Part shown: piece by piece, positions 7,800 through 16,916 of the stretch
Layout of the letters: each line of letters starts with the position of its first letter
Position numbering within the stretch: position 1 is the first letter of the stretch
Assembly (NCBI RefSeq): GCF_900113945.1
Contig: NZ_FORG01000003.1
Coordinates: 310,001 to 374,000, forward strand
DNA from: Xenorhabdus mauleonii
GTDB lineage: Bacteria > Pseudomonadota > Gammaproteobacteria > Enterobacterales > Enterobacteriaceae
Direction: 5' to 3'
Length of the DNA stretch: 64,000 nt
The notes under the pieces: generated by a model
Seen by the model: the letters and a program-made list of their open reading frames with translations, nothing else
Told to the model about the DNA's origin: nothing
Database searches by the model: none
Made by a program: the position numbers and the translations under genes

Positions 7800-8726
7800 A
7801 TGAATTACGATCTGGCACTCTGGCATCTCTTTTTTCGCATTGTTGAAAGAGGCAGCCTGATAAAAGCAGCAAAAGACTTACACATAGATCCTTCTGTTGC
7901 CAGCCGACGGTTGGCAACACTTGAACATCAGCTCAAAGTCCAATTGATCAATCGTTCGACCAGAAAACTTAGTCTGACAGCGGCAGGAGCCGTGGCATAT
8001 GAACAAATGCGTCCATTGCTGGATGAAATAGAGGGTGTATTGGGTGATATCAGCAATAAATCATTGGCTGGAAAAATCAAAATAACTGCTCCAGTGAATT
8101 TCGGGGAACATTATGTCACGCAATGGCTGACGATTTTTCAACTCCGGCACCCCGATATTACTTTCGACTTGGTACTTTCGGATCAGTGTTTGGATCTTCG
8201 GCAAGAAGGCATTGACCTTGCCATCCGTATTGGGGAACTGCCGGCTTCGACCTTGATCGCCAAGAAGTTGGGCAATATGTCGAATGTATTGTGCGCCAGT
8301 CCTGAATATTTGCTGAAACACGGGACACCAGAACACCCCCAAGACCTGAGTTATCATAAATCGGTGATTTATTCTCTCCATCAGAATACCTCCCCAACCC
8401 GCTTGCAGTTTTCTCGTGGGCATGCCGTAGAGCACGTAGATCTATCCGGTAATTTTTATCTGAATAACGTCGGGGCAATTTACCAAGCCGTATGTCATGG
8501 CGTCGGAATTCATGCCGGCCCCGCCTGGCTTTTCAATGATGCCATTCTCAATAAAAAATTGGTCAGACTCTTACCTGACTGGCAGCTACCGACGTTGCCG
8601 GTTCATCTGCTGAGAATGAAAAGTCACTATGTTCCCAGCCGAATATCAGCATTAATTGATTGGATAACGTTGCGTTGGAAAGATAATGAAGCTGAAATCA
8701 AATTATCACAAGATATCAACCAGTGA
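7800..8726 (+). CDS. LysR-family transcriptional regulator
   Basis: 308 residues. The N-terminal winged helix-turn-helix covers about residues 1-60 (FFRIVERGSLIKAAKDLHIDPSVASRRLATLEHQL), followed by NRSTRKLSLTAAG and the linker helix. The C-terminal substrate-binding domain starts near residue 85 (GKIKITAPVNFGEHYV) and includes DLAIRIGELPASTLIAKKLG, of the CrgA/DhcR-like subgroup. It is divergent from the DHA2 exporter with shared symmetric elements between them, so it probably controls the exporter and the enzyme genes behind it in response to a small effector. Confidence 0.9.
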   Translation: MNYDLALWHLFFRIVERGSLIKAAKDLHIDPSVASRRLATLEHQLKVQLINRSTRKLSLTAAGAVAYEQMRPLLDEIEGVLGDISNKSLAGKIKITAPVNFGEHYVTQWLTIFQLRHPDITFDLVLSDQCLDLRQEGIDLAIRIGELPASTLIAKKLGNMSNVLCASPEYLLKHGTPEHPQDLSYHKSVIYSLHQNTSPTRLQFSRGHAVEHVDLSGNFYLNNVGAIYQAVCHGVGIHAGPAWLFNDAILNKKLVRLLPDWQLPTLPVHLLRMKSHYVPSRISALIDWITLRWKDNEAEIKLSQDINQ

Positions 8727-8869
8727 TGGCGGAACCTGACAAATGCCATAGAAACTATCTACCAGCGATTTGGTTTCAATGGAGTTTGGCTACGGTAAAG
8801 AATATAAGGAAATACTGTCTGGAATTATGGTGAGGGGATAACTTTCTGTAAGATTTGAATTTTATGATT

Positions 8870-8945
<76 letters not shown>

Positions 8946-9031
8946 GTCGCTGATGGCTGTGTTAGCCAGAGATGTCTGATTGTTTGTTTCAAAATGGATT
9001 TTTTTGAATCTGCATATCAGGAACGGGCGCC

Positions 9032-9060
9032 ATTATGAACGTGTTCCGGTAAGATGGCAA
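9032..9060 (-). promoter_or_regulatory. Promoter of tRNA-Gly copy 1
   Basis: On the minus strand: -35 TTGCCA, 17-base spacer, -10 CATAAT, then a GC-rich discriminator GGCGCCCG. This is the layout of a stringently controlled sigma-70 stable-RNA promoter. It lies about 87 bases upstream of the tRNA. The -35 and the bases around it (TGTAAA-GACTTGCCATC pattern) recur upstream of copy 2. Confidence 0.7.
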
Positions 9061-9303
9061 GTCCTTTACATGCATAACCGCGCCAACCGCTCAAAAGATA
9101 CTCTTTCTCCCTTCAACACAAAAAATACGTACCATAATCTAGACAATTATCTAAAATAAACAGCAACTAACCTGCAACATAAATAACACATTTAAACTAC
9201 ATCTAATAAGATTTATGCTTGTCGTTAGTATATTAGGGAAATAGATTAGCATCTATTTTGGTAGCAACTTAGATGATTATTCTCTCCAGAGAGGGTCAAA
9301 GAT

Positions 9304-12300
9304 ATGGCTCGACATTATCACTCTAAATTCGTTACAGGCACAGAAGCTCTGGTCGACCTTTTACTTGCTCAGGCTGGAATGGATGAAACCCACAATCTCA
9401 GTACAGCAGGGTTTGTTTCAGGCTATCGCGGCTCCCCTTTAGCGCGTTTAGATCAAGTATTATGGCAACACAGCAAAGAACTTATTCAAGCAAATATTCG
9501 CTTTCAGCCCGCAATTAATGAAGATCTCGCAGCAAGTGCACTGATAGGCACGCAAAAAGTAGAAACTGATCCTGACAAACAAGTCAGTGGTGTTTTCGGG
9601 ATGTGGTATGGCAAAGGGCCGGGCGTGGATCGCTCCGGTGATGCACTCAAACATGGCAATGCTTATGGCTCTTCCCCACACGGTGGTGTACTTGTTATCG
9701 TCGGGGATGACCACGGTTGTGTCTCCTCTTCGATGTCCCACCAATCCGATCTCAGTCTGATGTCATGGAGTATGCCTATTTTACATCCGGCATCGGTTGC
9801 CGATTATATTGATGTCGGCTTATGGGGCTGGGCCGCATCCCGCGTGAGCGGCGCATGGATTGGATTCAAGGCAATCAGTGAGGTCGTGGAAAGTGGCGCA
9901 GTCCGGGTAGGTAAGCCATACCCTGAGTATAAAATACCTCAGGTTGATCCCGGGCCTGACGGGCTTCATTGGCGCTGGCCCGATCTCCCCGGCCCACAGA
10001 TTGAAAAACGCCTAGCCTATAAACTCAAAGCTATTGAAGACTTCGCCAGACTGAATCCCATCGATTTCCTCCTTGCCCCCTGTGAACATCCGAAAGCCTT
10101 ATTAGTCACGGTTGGCAAAGCTCATCAGGATGTCATGGAGGTTCTGCGCACCGGCGGTATAACGCCAAACGAACTGGCACAGCAAGGAATCGCGGTTCTC
10201 CATGTCCGTCTGGTTCATCCCCTGTCACCCCTTCTTGCTGAACTCGCAACACAGGTCACTGATATCTTTGTCATTGAAGAAAAAGCCGCTGTGGTTGAAA
10301 TATTACTTTCGCATCAGCTGGTTAAGTTGGAGAAAAATGTCAGGTTGATAGGCAAGCACAATCATCTTGGCCAAAAATTATTGCCAGCGGACATTGAATT
10401 GCGCCCTTCTCGTGTCGCCGCTCCCCTTGCCGGATGGCTACAGCAATTCAACCTGTTTCTTTCTGTGCCACTAGAATGGTCGGCAGCCACCACTACATAC
10501 GATAACAGTTTGCCAAAACGTACACCTTATTTCTGCGCAGGCTGTCCTCACAGCACATCAACCCGCTTGCCAGAAGGAAGCCATGCTCAAATTGGTATCG
10601 GATGCCATGTCATGGCTGCCTGGATGGATCGCAGCACAGGAAACGGCCTCCTGCCGATGGGAGGGGAAGGCGTCGACTGGATAGGCCATTCTCCATTTAT
10701 TAACCGCTCCCATGTATTTCAAAATCTGGGGGACGGCACCTATTTTCACTCCGGTCACTTGGCCATTCGGCAATCCGTAGCAGCGGGAAGCCGCATTACC
10801 TATAAGCTACTGTTTAATGAAGCGGTAGCCATGACCGGCGGGCAACCAGTGGAAGGCAACATTACTATCCCGCAAATTGCCTCCTCAATGCTCGCGGAAG
10901 GCGTATCGGAAGTTGCCGTCGTAACGGAAGATCTCGGTAAATATAAAGACAAAAACATCCTTCCGGCTAAGGTAAAGCTATATGGCCGAGATTATCTTGA
11001 AGATGTGCAAAAGCGTTTTCGGGAAATAGTGGGCGTAACAGTGATCATTTATGAGCAGGCCTGTGCGACGGAACTGCGCCGCAAAAGAAAGCGTGGCCTA
11101 ATTCCAAAAGCGCCGCGCCGTGCCGTTATTAACGAATCGGTCTGTGAAGGATGCGGTGATTGTCAGGTACAATCGAACTGCCTTGCCGTTATTCCTACCA
11201 AAACCCCACTGGGGACTAAACGCAAAATAGATCAGCACGTTTGCAACTCTGATTTATCTTGCCTGAAAGGATTTTGCCCCAGCTTTATCACGGTTGAGAA
11301 TGCTAACCCCCGCCCCGATCTCAGCAGAATCATCTCTTCAGATGATCTGGAAAAAATGATTTCCCAATTGCCGCAGCCAATACTTCCCTCTGTGGATAAC
11401 CCTTATGAAATCCTATTGGTGGGTATCGGCGGAACAGGTATTGTTACCGCAGGACATTTATTGGCAAATGCAGCTCAGATAGATAATTGCTCGGTTAGCC
11501 TACTCAATTTTACTGGTTTTGCCCAAAAGGGAGGTGAAGCCATAACCCATGTTCGGTTAAGCCGCGATAGAAGCAAATTGCATCAAGTCAGAATTGATAA
11601 GGGGCAGGCTGATCTGGTTATTGCGGCTGATTTGGTTGCGGCCACTGGGCAAAACTCATTGGAAGTGATGTCACGGGGTTTAACGAAATGCATACTGAAT
11701 ACTCATGAAACCCAAGTCGGCACGATGCTCAGAGATCCCATATTGGATTTAGACCACCCCAAAATGCTTAATACCCTGCATCAGCACATCCAAACACTGC
11801 GCTCAATTGATGCAGAGATCATGGCTTCGCATCTGGTGGGGGACAGAGATCAAACAAACATCGTGTTGATCGGTTATGCATGGCAGCAAGGCAAGCTCCC
11901 AATCGCGCTATCTTCTATCGACATTGCCATCCAAGAATTGGGGCATGCCGCCGATAAAGCCCGCAGAGCCTTTCACATAGGTCGCATTGCTGCGGAACAG
12001 CCGGATATTTTGCAGGAACGTCTGGGTATTCATCCGAAAGAAAGCATAAAAAATTTAGATGATCTGATTATGGAAAGGTATCAATTGTTGGTTGAATATC
12101 AAAACGAACAATATGCCATGCGCTATCTCAGCCGTATTGCACAGGTTCAGATCGCTACCCAACAAATTGATGCAGAAAATCTTACCAAATCCATTGCTGA
12201 AAATTTATTCAAATTGATGGCGTATAAAGATGAATATGAAGTTGCCCGTCTCTACACTAAAACCGGTTTCTTCGATAATCTTCGCTCACAGTTTGATAAT

Positions 12301-12684
12301 ACGGATGACATTCGTTTTCACCTCAGCGTGCCTCTTTTTAATCGTAAAGATCCCCGCACAGGTCAACGGGGGAAAAGCGAATATGGCCCGTGGATTATTC
12401 CTGTATTTCGCTTTCTGGCCAGATGTAAATCACTTCGCGGTACAGCTTTCGATGTCTTTGGTTATCAGGAAGAGCGTAAACAAGAAAGAAATTTGCTTCT
12501 CGAATATGAGCAACTCATTGATTTTTTGATAGGAAAAATGGACTACAATAATTTGGCTACCTGTCAGAAACTCGCAGAGCTTCCCGATCAAGTACGTGGT
12601 TTTGGTCATGTGAAGCAAAAAGCAATAAAAAACATGATGGAACGTAAGGAAATATTGTTGAAAGAGTTGGAAAAGGCGGTGTAA
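9304..12684 (+). CDS. Indolepyruvate ferredoxin oxidoreductase-family protein (fused subunits)
   Basis: 1126 residues, the size of the fused IorA/IorB-like enzymes that oxidatively decarboxylate aryl 2-oxo acids such as indolepyruvate to the acyl-CoA, passing electrons to ferredoxin. Order of parts: N-terminal pyruvate-oxidoreductase-like domain (STAGFVSGYRGSPL near 35), thiamine-diphosphate-binding region near 400-560 (CAGCPHSTSTRLP, GIGCHVMAAWMD, GEGVDWIGHSPF), cysteine-rich [4Fe-4S] region near 617-665 (CEGCGDCQ, CNSDLSCLKGFCP), gamma-subunit-like domain from about 703 (LLVGIGGTGIVTAGHLL) and a C-terminal DUF6537-like region. ATG 9304 has GAGAGGG upstream. It lies between tRNA-Gly copies 1 and 2 on the opposite strand, a non-syntenic place. 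Transaminated Trp, Tyr or Phe would be substrates, which loosely fits the aromatic theme of the 2-8 kb cluster. Confidence 0.9.
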   Translation: MARHYHSKFVTGTEALVDLLLAQAGMDETHNLSTAGFVSGYRGSPLARLDQVLWQHSKELIQANIRFQPAINEDLAASALIGTQKVETDPDKQVSGVFGMWYGKGPGVDRSGDALKHGNAYGSSPHGGVLVIVGDDHGCVSSSMSHQSDLSLMSWSMPILHPASVADYIDVGLWGWAASRVSGAWIGFKAISEVVESGAVRVGKPYPEYKIPQVDPGPDGLHWRWPDLPGPQIEKRLAYKLKAIEDFARLNPIDFLLAPCEHPKALLVTVGKAHQDVMEVLRTGGITPNELAQQGIAVLHVRLVHPLSPLLAELATQVTDIFVIEEKAAVVEILLSHQLVKLEKNVRLIGKHNHLGQKLLPADIELRPSRVAAPLAGWLQQFNLFLSVPLEWSAATTTYDNSLPKRTPYFCAGCPHSTSTRLPEGSHAQIGIGCHVMAAWMDRSTGNGLLPMGGEGVDWIGHSPFINRSHVFQNLGDGTYFHSGHLAIRQSVAAGSRITYKLLFNEAVAMTGGQPVEGNITIPQIASSMLAEGVSEVAVVTEDLGKYKDKNILPAKVKLYGRDYLEDVQKRFREIVGVTVIIYEQACATELRRKRKRGLIPKAPRRAVINESVCEGCGDCQVQSNCLAVIPTKTPLGTKRKIDQHVCNSDLSCLKGFCPSFITVENANPRPDLSRIISSDDLEKMISQLPQPILPSVDNPYEILLVGIGGTGIVTAGHLLANAAQIDNCSVSLLNFTGFAQKGGEAITHVRLSRDRSKLHQVRIDKGQADLVIAADLVAATGQNSLEVMSRGLTKCILNTHETQVGTMLRDPILDLDHPKMLNTLHQHIQTLRSIDAEIMASHLVGDRDQTNIVLIGYAWQQGKLPIALSSIDIAIQELGHAADKARRAFHIGRIAAEQPDILQERLGIHPKESIKNLDDLIMERYQLLVEYQNEQYAMRYLSRIAQVQIATQQIDAENLTKSIAENLFKLMAYKDEYEVARLYTKTGFFDNLRSQFDNTDDIRFHLSVPLFNRKDPRTGQRGKSEYGPWIIPVFRFLARCKSLRGTAFDVFGYQEERKQERNLLLEYEQLIDFLIGKMDYNNLATCQKLAELPDQVRGFGHVKQKAIKNMMERKEILLKELEKAV

Positions 12685-12730
12685 TAATGACAGTTAAGCG
12701 CTAGTGAAAGTCGGTAGAGAGAATTAAGAA

Positions 12731-12760
12731 ACGAAAAAGCGCCTTTAGGCGCTTTTTCGT
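12731..12760 (+). terminator. Bidirectional intrinsic terminator
   Basis: Perfect stem CGAAAAAGCGCC-ttta-GGCGCTTTTTCG with an A-tract on one side and a T-tract on the other. It lies 46 bases after the oxidoreductase stop and also 47 bases downstream of tRNA-Gly copy 2 on the other strand, so it can end both convergent transcripts. Confidence 0.85.
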
Positions 12761-12807
12761 ATTTACTGCGGAATTGCAGGCTTCTATACAATCTACAATC
12801 CTGAATT

Positions 12808-12883
<76 letters not shown>

Positions 12884-13346
12884 ATTTTTGATAATTTCTA
12901 TCATCTCTTATTAATTCATTGTGTCAGAGTTGGCTAATCACAGCCTATAACACATTGATAAATAAATATTTTCTATTACAAGAATAATAAGAAGGACGCT
13001 ATTATTACTTTGTTTGGTAGCGATGGCAAGTCTTTTACACACAACTTAATTCCAAATGCTCAAAATACATCCTAAATGGCGTAAAAAAGAAAAATGGAAT
13101 GCTGTTGATTACGGGGCATTGACGAAATGATAAAGGCATATTGAATTATTATTCAATTATTACATTGAATATTTTAAATTTGTAAGTCATTTTATTTTAT
13201 ACTTCAACTTATCAATCAGGAAACTTTCCTCATTCATTTTGCAGCATTGCTGTCACTACAAACCAAGATATCGTTGTCAATAAATAGGCAAATCTCATCA
13301 CGAATCGAGTTCAATTGAAGGAAAAAACCTGAAAGCCTCATCAGAA
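12884..13346. other. AT-rich spacer between tRNA-Gly copy 2 and the broken MFS gene
   Basis: No gene seen. It contains the copy 2 promoter (13001-13029) and, from about 13022, a stretch resembling the one beyond the copy 1 promoter (GATGGCAAGTC then TTTACA), which shows that tRNA-plus-promoter units are duplicated rather than tRNA bodies alone. Confidence 0.5.
13001..13029 (-). promoter_or_regulatory. Promoter of tRNA-Gly copy 2
   Basis: On the minus strand: -35 TTGCCA, 17-base spacer, -10 AATAAT, then AGCGTCC. Same -35 and spacing as copy 1 but a weaker GC discriminator. Confidence 0.65.
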
Positions 13347-13780
13347 ATGAGGTCATCAGTACCGAAACAACAAAGCATACCCATTACCATCTATTTACTT
13401 GGGCTGACTATATTCACACTCACAACCTCTGAATTTATGGTTGTAGGTATGATGTCATCGTTGACGGATGTGTTTGGTGCCACTGCTGATATTCGCCCTT
13501 TTCCCAGAGAATCACTACATCAGTGTCATTGCTTTTTTAGTTATCGGTCTTGTCGGTGTGCCGATGAGTCCAGCAATGATTACACGAGTGATGCGGGTCT
13601 CGAATGCAGGCTCATTAGTCAACAGCGGGCTGGCATTTATTTATTGCGTGGGCTGGCGGGTTAAATATCGGAGCAGGATATGGATTGATTGCACCACTGT
13701 GGATTGGGTTAGTTCTGGCTATTTTTGCCTTGCTTTCACTCGTACCTTCCAAAGTCAGGATTGCAATGAAGCCGTCTTGA
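13347..13780 (+). pseudogene. Broken MFS transporter gene
   Basis: The first 44 codons encode an MFS first helix (IYLLGLTIFTLTTSEFMVVG). At about 13490 the frame shifts and the sequence jumps to a late part of such a protein (LLIFALFPENHYISVIAFLV, then PMSPAMITRVMRVSNAGSLV). Near 13660 it shifts again to LNIGAGYGLIAPLWIGLVLA and ends at TGA 13778-13780. The middle of the protein (about 250 residues) is missing. This is an internally deleted, twice frameshifted remnant of a roughly 400-residue AraJ/sugar-efflux-like exporter. It lies between tRNA-Gly copies 2 and 3. Confidence 0.8.
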
Positions 13781-13837
13781 TGACTAAGAGAACTATCTTA
13801 GATATTGAAGATTTAACGTATGGAAAAAATTAAGATT

Positions 13838-13913
<76 letters not shown>

Positions 13914-13985
13914 TTACATTTCGATATGAAATATTTTGGTATGTTGCTTGGTACTTTTGAAATTCTTCTCCGGTACGGGGAGCGA

Positions 13986-14013
13986 ATTATACGGGGAATT
14001 ATTCTTCTGACAA
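13986..14013 (-). promoter_or_regulatory. Promoter of tRNA-Gly copy 3
   Basis: On the minus strand: -35 TTGTCA, 16-base spacer, perfect -10 TATAAT, then a GC-rich discriminator TCGCTCCCCG. It is the strongest of the three tRNA-Gly promoters by consensus and probably the ancestral promoter of the array. Confidence 0.75.
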
Positions 14014-14162
14014 GCCCTAATACACAAAAAAATCGTTTTTTTCTCTGATTGATGATTAAATCGGCAAATTATCCGCTTAATCATCAACCACAGATTTCGT
14101 TATCGACCCAAATACTATGCCAATACACCCGGCACCAAATGCAGTGCTCTGCTTTTGGCCAT

Positions 14163-14708
14163 CTACTTCTGAATAAAATGCTCGCGGTAATACACCAGCT
14201 CTGCAATGGATTCCCGGATATCATCCAATGCCTGATGGGTATTTTTCTTGCTGAATCCCGCGAACATTTCAGGTTTCCAACGGCGTCCCAATTCTTTTAA
14301 TGTACTGACATCCAAATAACGGTAGTGAAAATATTTTTCCAATTCGGGCATATAACGGAACAGAAAACGACGATCTTGCCCGACACTATTGCCACAAATG
14401 GGGGATTTCCCTGCCGGAACCCACTGCTCAAGAAAAGCAATGGTCTCTTTTTCAGCCTGGGCATCATCGAACTGGCTTTTTTTCACACGTTCAACCAACC
14501 CGCTGGCAGTGTGCGTCCGGACATTCCAGTCATCCATCAATGCCAACTGTTCATCAGGCTGATGAACCGCTATCACAGGCCCTTCCGCAAGGATATTCAA
14601 CTCCGAATCAGTAACGATGGTCGCAATTTCAATTATGCGATCGCGCTCTGGATCTAACCCAGTCATTTCCAAATCTATCCAGATAAGATTGTTCTCACTT
14701 TTTGACAT
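14163..14708 (-). CDS. orn: Oligoribonuclease
   Basis: 181 residues, full length. A 3'-5' exoribonuclease of the DEDDh family that degrades 2-5-mer RNA, including pGpG, to mononucleotides. Motif 1 is [19 protein letters not shown] (D12, E14), with the later catalytic Asp in [12 protein letters not shown] and the His-Asp pair in [11 protein letters not shown] near the C-terminus. It is divergent from rsgA across 109 bases, the standard enteric arrangement. Confidence 0.97.
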   Translation of the reverse strand: MSKSENNLIWIDLEMTGLDPERDRIIEIATIVTDSELNILAEGPVIAVHQPDEQLALMDDWNVRTHTASGLVERVKKSQFDDAQAEKETIAFLEQWVPAGKSPICGNSVGQDRRFLFRYMPELEKYFHYRYLDVSTLKELGRRWKPEMFAGFSKKNTHQALDDIRESIAELVYYREHFIQK

Positions 14709-14817
14709 GATATATCCTAGTTTCCTTCAAACAGGTAGTCTGTATCCGTGATGTATCATAACGTTTTTGATCACACACAGCGATAATCAGCAAGATAGAT
14801 GAAATAAGTGAGGTTCG

Positions 14818-15876
14818 GTGGCTAAAAGTAAACTCTCCAAAGGGCAGCAACGCCGCGTGCAAGCTAACCATCAGCGTAGGCTGAAAAAGGTTGATACCCA
14901 TAAACCAGAGATGGATGACAGCCAGTTTGGTGAGCCACAAGAAGGATTGGTGATCAGCCGATTCGGCCAGCATGCCGATATTGAGGCCGCAGATTCTTCT
15001 GTACAGCGATGCAACATCAGAAGAACTATTACCTCATTGGTGACCGGCGATCGCGTTGTATGGCGACCCGCTCTGCAACGCCAATCTGACGTCAAAATTA
15101 ACGGGATTGTCGAAGCGGTGCATGAGCGTACTTCCGTTCTCACTCGCCCTGATTATTACGATGGCATAAAACCCATTGCATCAAATATCAACCAAATCGT
15201 GATTGTTTCCGCTATCTTGCCTGAACTCTCACTGAATATTATCGATCGCTATTTAGTCGCATGCGAAACGATTAATATCGAGCCTTTGATCGTACTCAAT
15301 AAAATCGATCTGCTTGATGCCGAAAGCCGTGAGTGGGTCAACAGTGTGATGGATATTTATCGCGATATCGGCTATCGCGTGCTGGAAGTTTCCAGTTACA
15401 CCGGTGAAGGGATGCCTGAACTGACGGCAATGCTGGCAGATAAGATCAGTATTTTTGCAGGGCAATCCGGAGTCGGGAAATCTAGCCTGCTCAATGCGCT
15501 CCTGCCGGATGATGAAGCTGACATTCTGGTCAATGAAGTCTCTGATAATTCCGGGTTGGGCCAACATACCACCACAACCGCGCGCCTTTATCACTTCCCG
15601 CAGGGAGGAGATGTGATTGACTCTCCGGGTGTCCGTGAATTCGGATTATGGCATTTAACGCCAGAGCAAGTGACACAAGGTTTTATTGAGTTCCATAAAT
15701 ACCTAGGCGAGTGCAAGTTCCGCGATTGTAAACATCAAGATGATCCAGGGTGCGCCTTAAGGGAAGCATTGGAACAAGGCACCATCGCAGAAGAACGTTT
15801 CGAAAATTACCATCGAATTCTGGAAAGTATGTCACAGGTTAAACCGCGCAGAAATTTCACAGGCGGCGAAAAATAA
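14818..15876 (+). CDS. rsgA: RsgA, 30S ribosomal subunit maturation GTPase
   Basis: 352 residues from a GTG start at 14818 with GAGG upstream. RsgA binds late 30S particles and releases RbfA on GTP hydrolysis. It has a basic N-terminal extension ([20 protein letters not shown]), an OB domain, and the circularly permuted G motifs: VLNKIDLL (G4) precedes the P-loop [14 protein letters not shown] (near 219-232) and [10 protein letters not shown] (G3). The C-terminal zinc motif is [14 protein letters not shown] near 299-312. It precedes psd on the same strand, as in E. coli. Confidence 0.97.
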   Translation: MAKSKLSKGQQRRVQANHQRRLKKVDTHKPEMDDSQFGEPQEGLVISRFGQHADIEAADSSVQRCNIRRTITSLVTGDRVVWRPALQRQSDVKINGIVEAVHERTSVLTRPDYYDGIKPIASNINQIVIVSAILPELSLNIIDRYLVACETINIEPLIVLNKIDLLDAESREWVNSVMDIYRDIGYRVLEVSSYTGEGMPELTAMLADKISIFAGQSGVGKSSLLNALLPDDEADILVNEVSDNSGLGQHTTTTARLYHFPQGGDVIDSPGVREFGLWHLTPEQVTQGFIEFHKYLGECKFRDCKHQDDPGCALREALEQGTIAEERFENYHRILESMSQVKPRRNFTGGEK

Positions 15877-15970
15877 GACAATAATTAACAAGACCCTGAC
15901 ATTAAAAATAATGGCAGGTACAATAGTAGACTTTTGTCCAATTTGCCAAGAGAAAGTCAAAGAGGTTGAC

Positions 15971-16891
15971 GTGCTGGATAATATTAAAATCAAACTACAA
16001 TATTTGCTGCCAAAACAATGCATTACAAATTTGGCAGGCTGGTTCGCCAATAAAAAAGCGGGTTGGCTGACACAACTTGCAATCAAGGCTTTTGCTAAAG
16101 CCTATAAAGTGGATATGAATGAAGCGAAAAATCCTTCGTTTACCGCTTACTCAACATTCAACGAATTTTTTGTTCGCCCCTTAAAGGACGAGATGCGCCC
16201 GATTGTTGATGGAACGCATCAGTTGGCACTGCCGGCAGACGGTGTTGTCAGCCAGCTTGGGGCAATCCGGGAAGATCAAATTATTCAGGCCAAAGGCCAT
16301 TATTACACCGTAGAAGCTTTGCTGGCCGGGCAACACCAAATGGCCAAGCAATTCAGCAATGGCCAATTTATAACTACCTACCTATCGCCAAAAGATTATC
16401 ACCGTGTCCATATGCCGTGTGATGGCGTGCTCAAAGAAATGATCTATGTTCCCGGTGACCTGTTTTCAGTCAACCTATTGACCGCCGCGAATGTACCGAA
16501 TCTGTTTGCACGTAATGAACGCGTTATCTGCTTGTTTGAAACGGCATTCGGCCCAATGGTACAGATTTTGGTTGGCGCAACCATTGTAGGCAGCATTGAA
16601 ACCGCTTGGAGTGGCTGTGTGACTCCTCCGCGTGAAGGTATCATCAAACGCTGGACTTACCCGTCAGCCGATCAAGAAGGAGCTGTTTCCCTCAAGAAAG
16701 GGGAAGAAATGGGTCTGTTCAAACTCGGCTCAACGGTGATTAACCTGTTTGCCTCCAATCAGATTAGTTTTGCCAACAATTTATACAGCGGTTCACAAAC
16801 CCAAATGGGTGGTTTGATGGCTCAGTCTGTCACCGCCGAAGAAACTGCAATCAGCATTGATGAATCAGTGAATAAAGATATCGTCAGTTAA
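15971..16891 (+). CDS. psd: Phosphatidylserine decarboxylase proenzyme
   Basis: 306 residues from GTG 15971. This start, with AGAGG five bases upstream, matches the E. coli N-terminus (LxxxKLxLQYILPK); an upstream ATG at 15911 would add 20 unrelated residues. Psd makes phosphatidylethanolamine at the inner membrane. It is cleaved between Gly and Ser of LGST (in [13 protein letters not shown], near residue 251) to create the pyruvoyl cofactor. Other conserved parts are [16 protein letters not shown], the [10 protein letters not shown] block and the [11 protein letters not shown] segment. It is followed 25 bases later by mscM. Confidence 0.96.
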   Translation: MLDNIKIKLQYLLPKQCITNLAGWFANKKAGWLTQLAIKAFAKAYKVDMNEAKNPSFTAYSTFNEFFVRPLKDEMRPIVDGTHQLALPADGVVSQLGAIREDQIIQAKGHYYTVEALLAGQHQMAKQFSNGQFITTYLSPKDYHRVHMPCDGVLKEMIYVPGDLFSVNLLTAANVPNLFARNERVICLFETAFGPMVQILVGATIVGSIETAWSGCVTPPREGIIKRWTYPSADQEGAVSLKKGEEMGLFKLGSTVINLFASNQISFANNLYSGSQTQMGGLMAQSVTAEETAISIDESVNKDIVS

Positions 16892-16916
16892 TTTTAGACC
16901 CAAGGAGCCCCTTATT

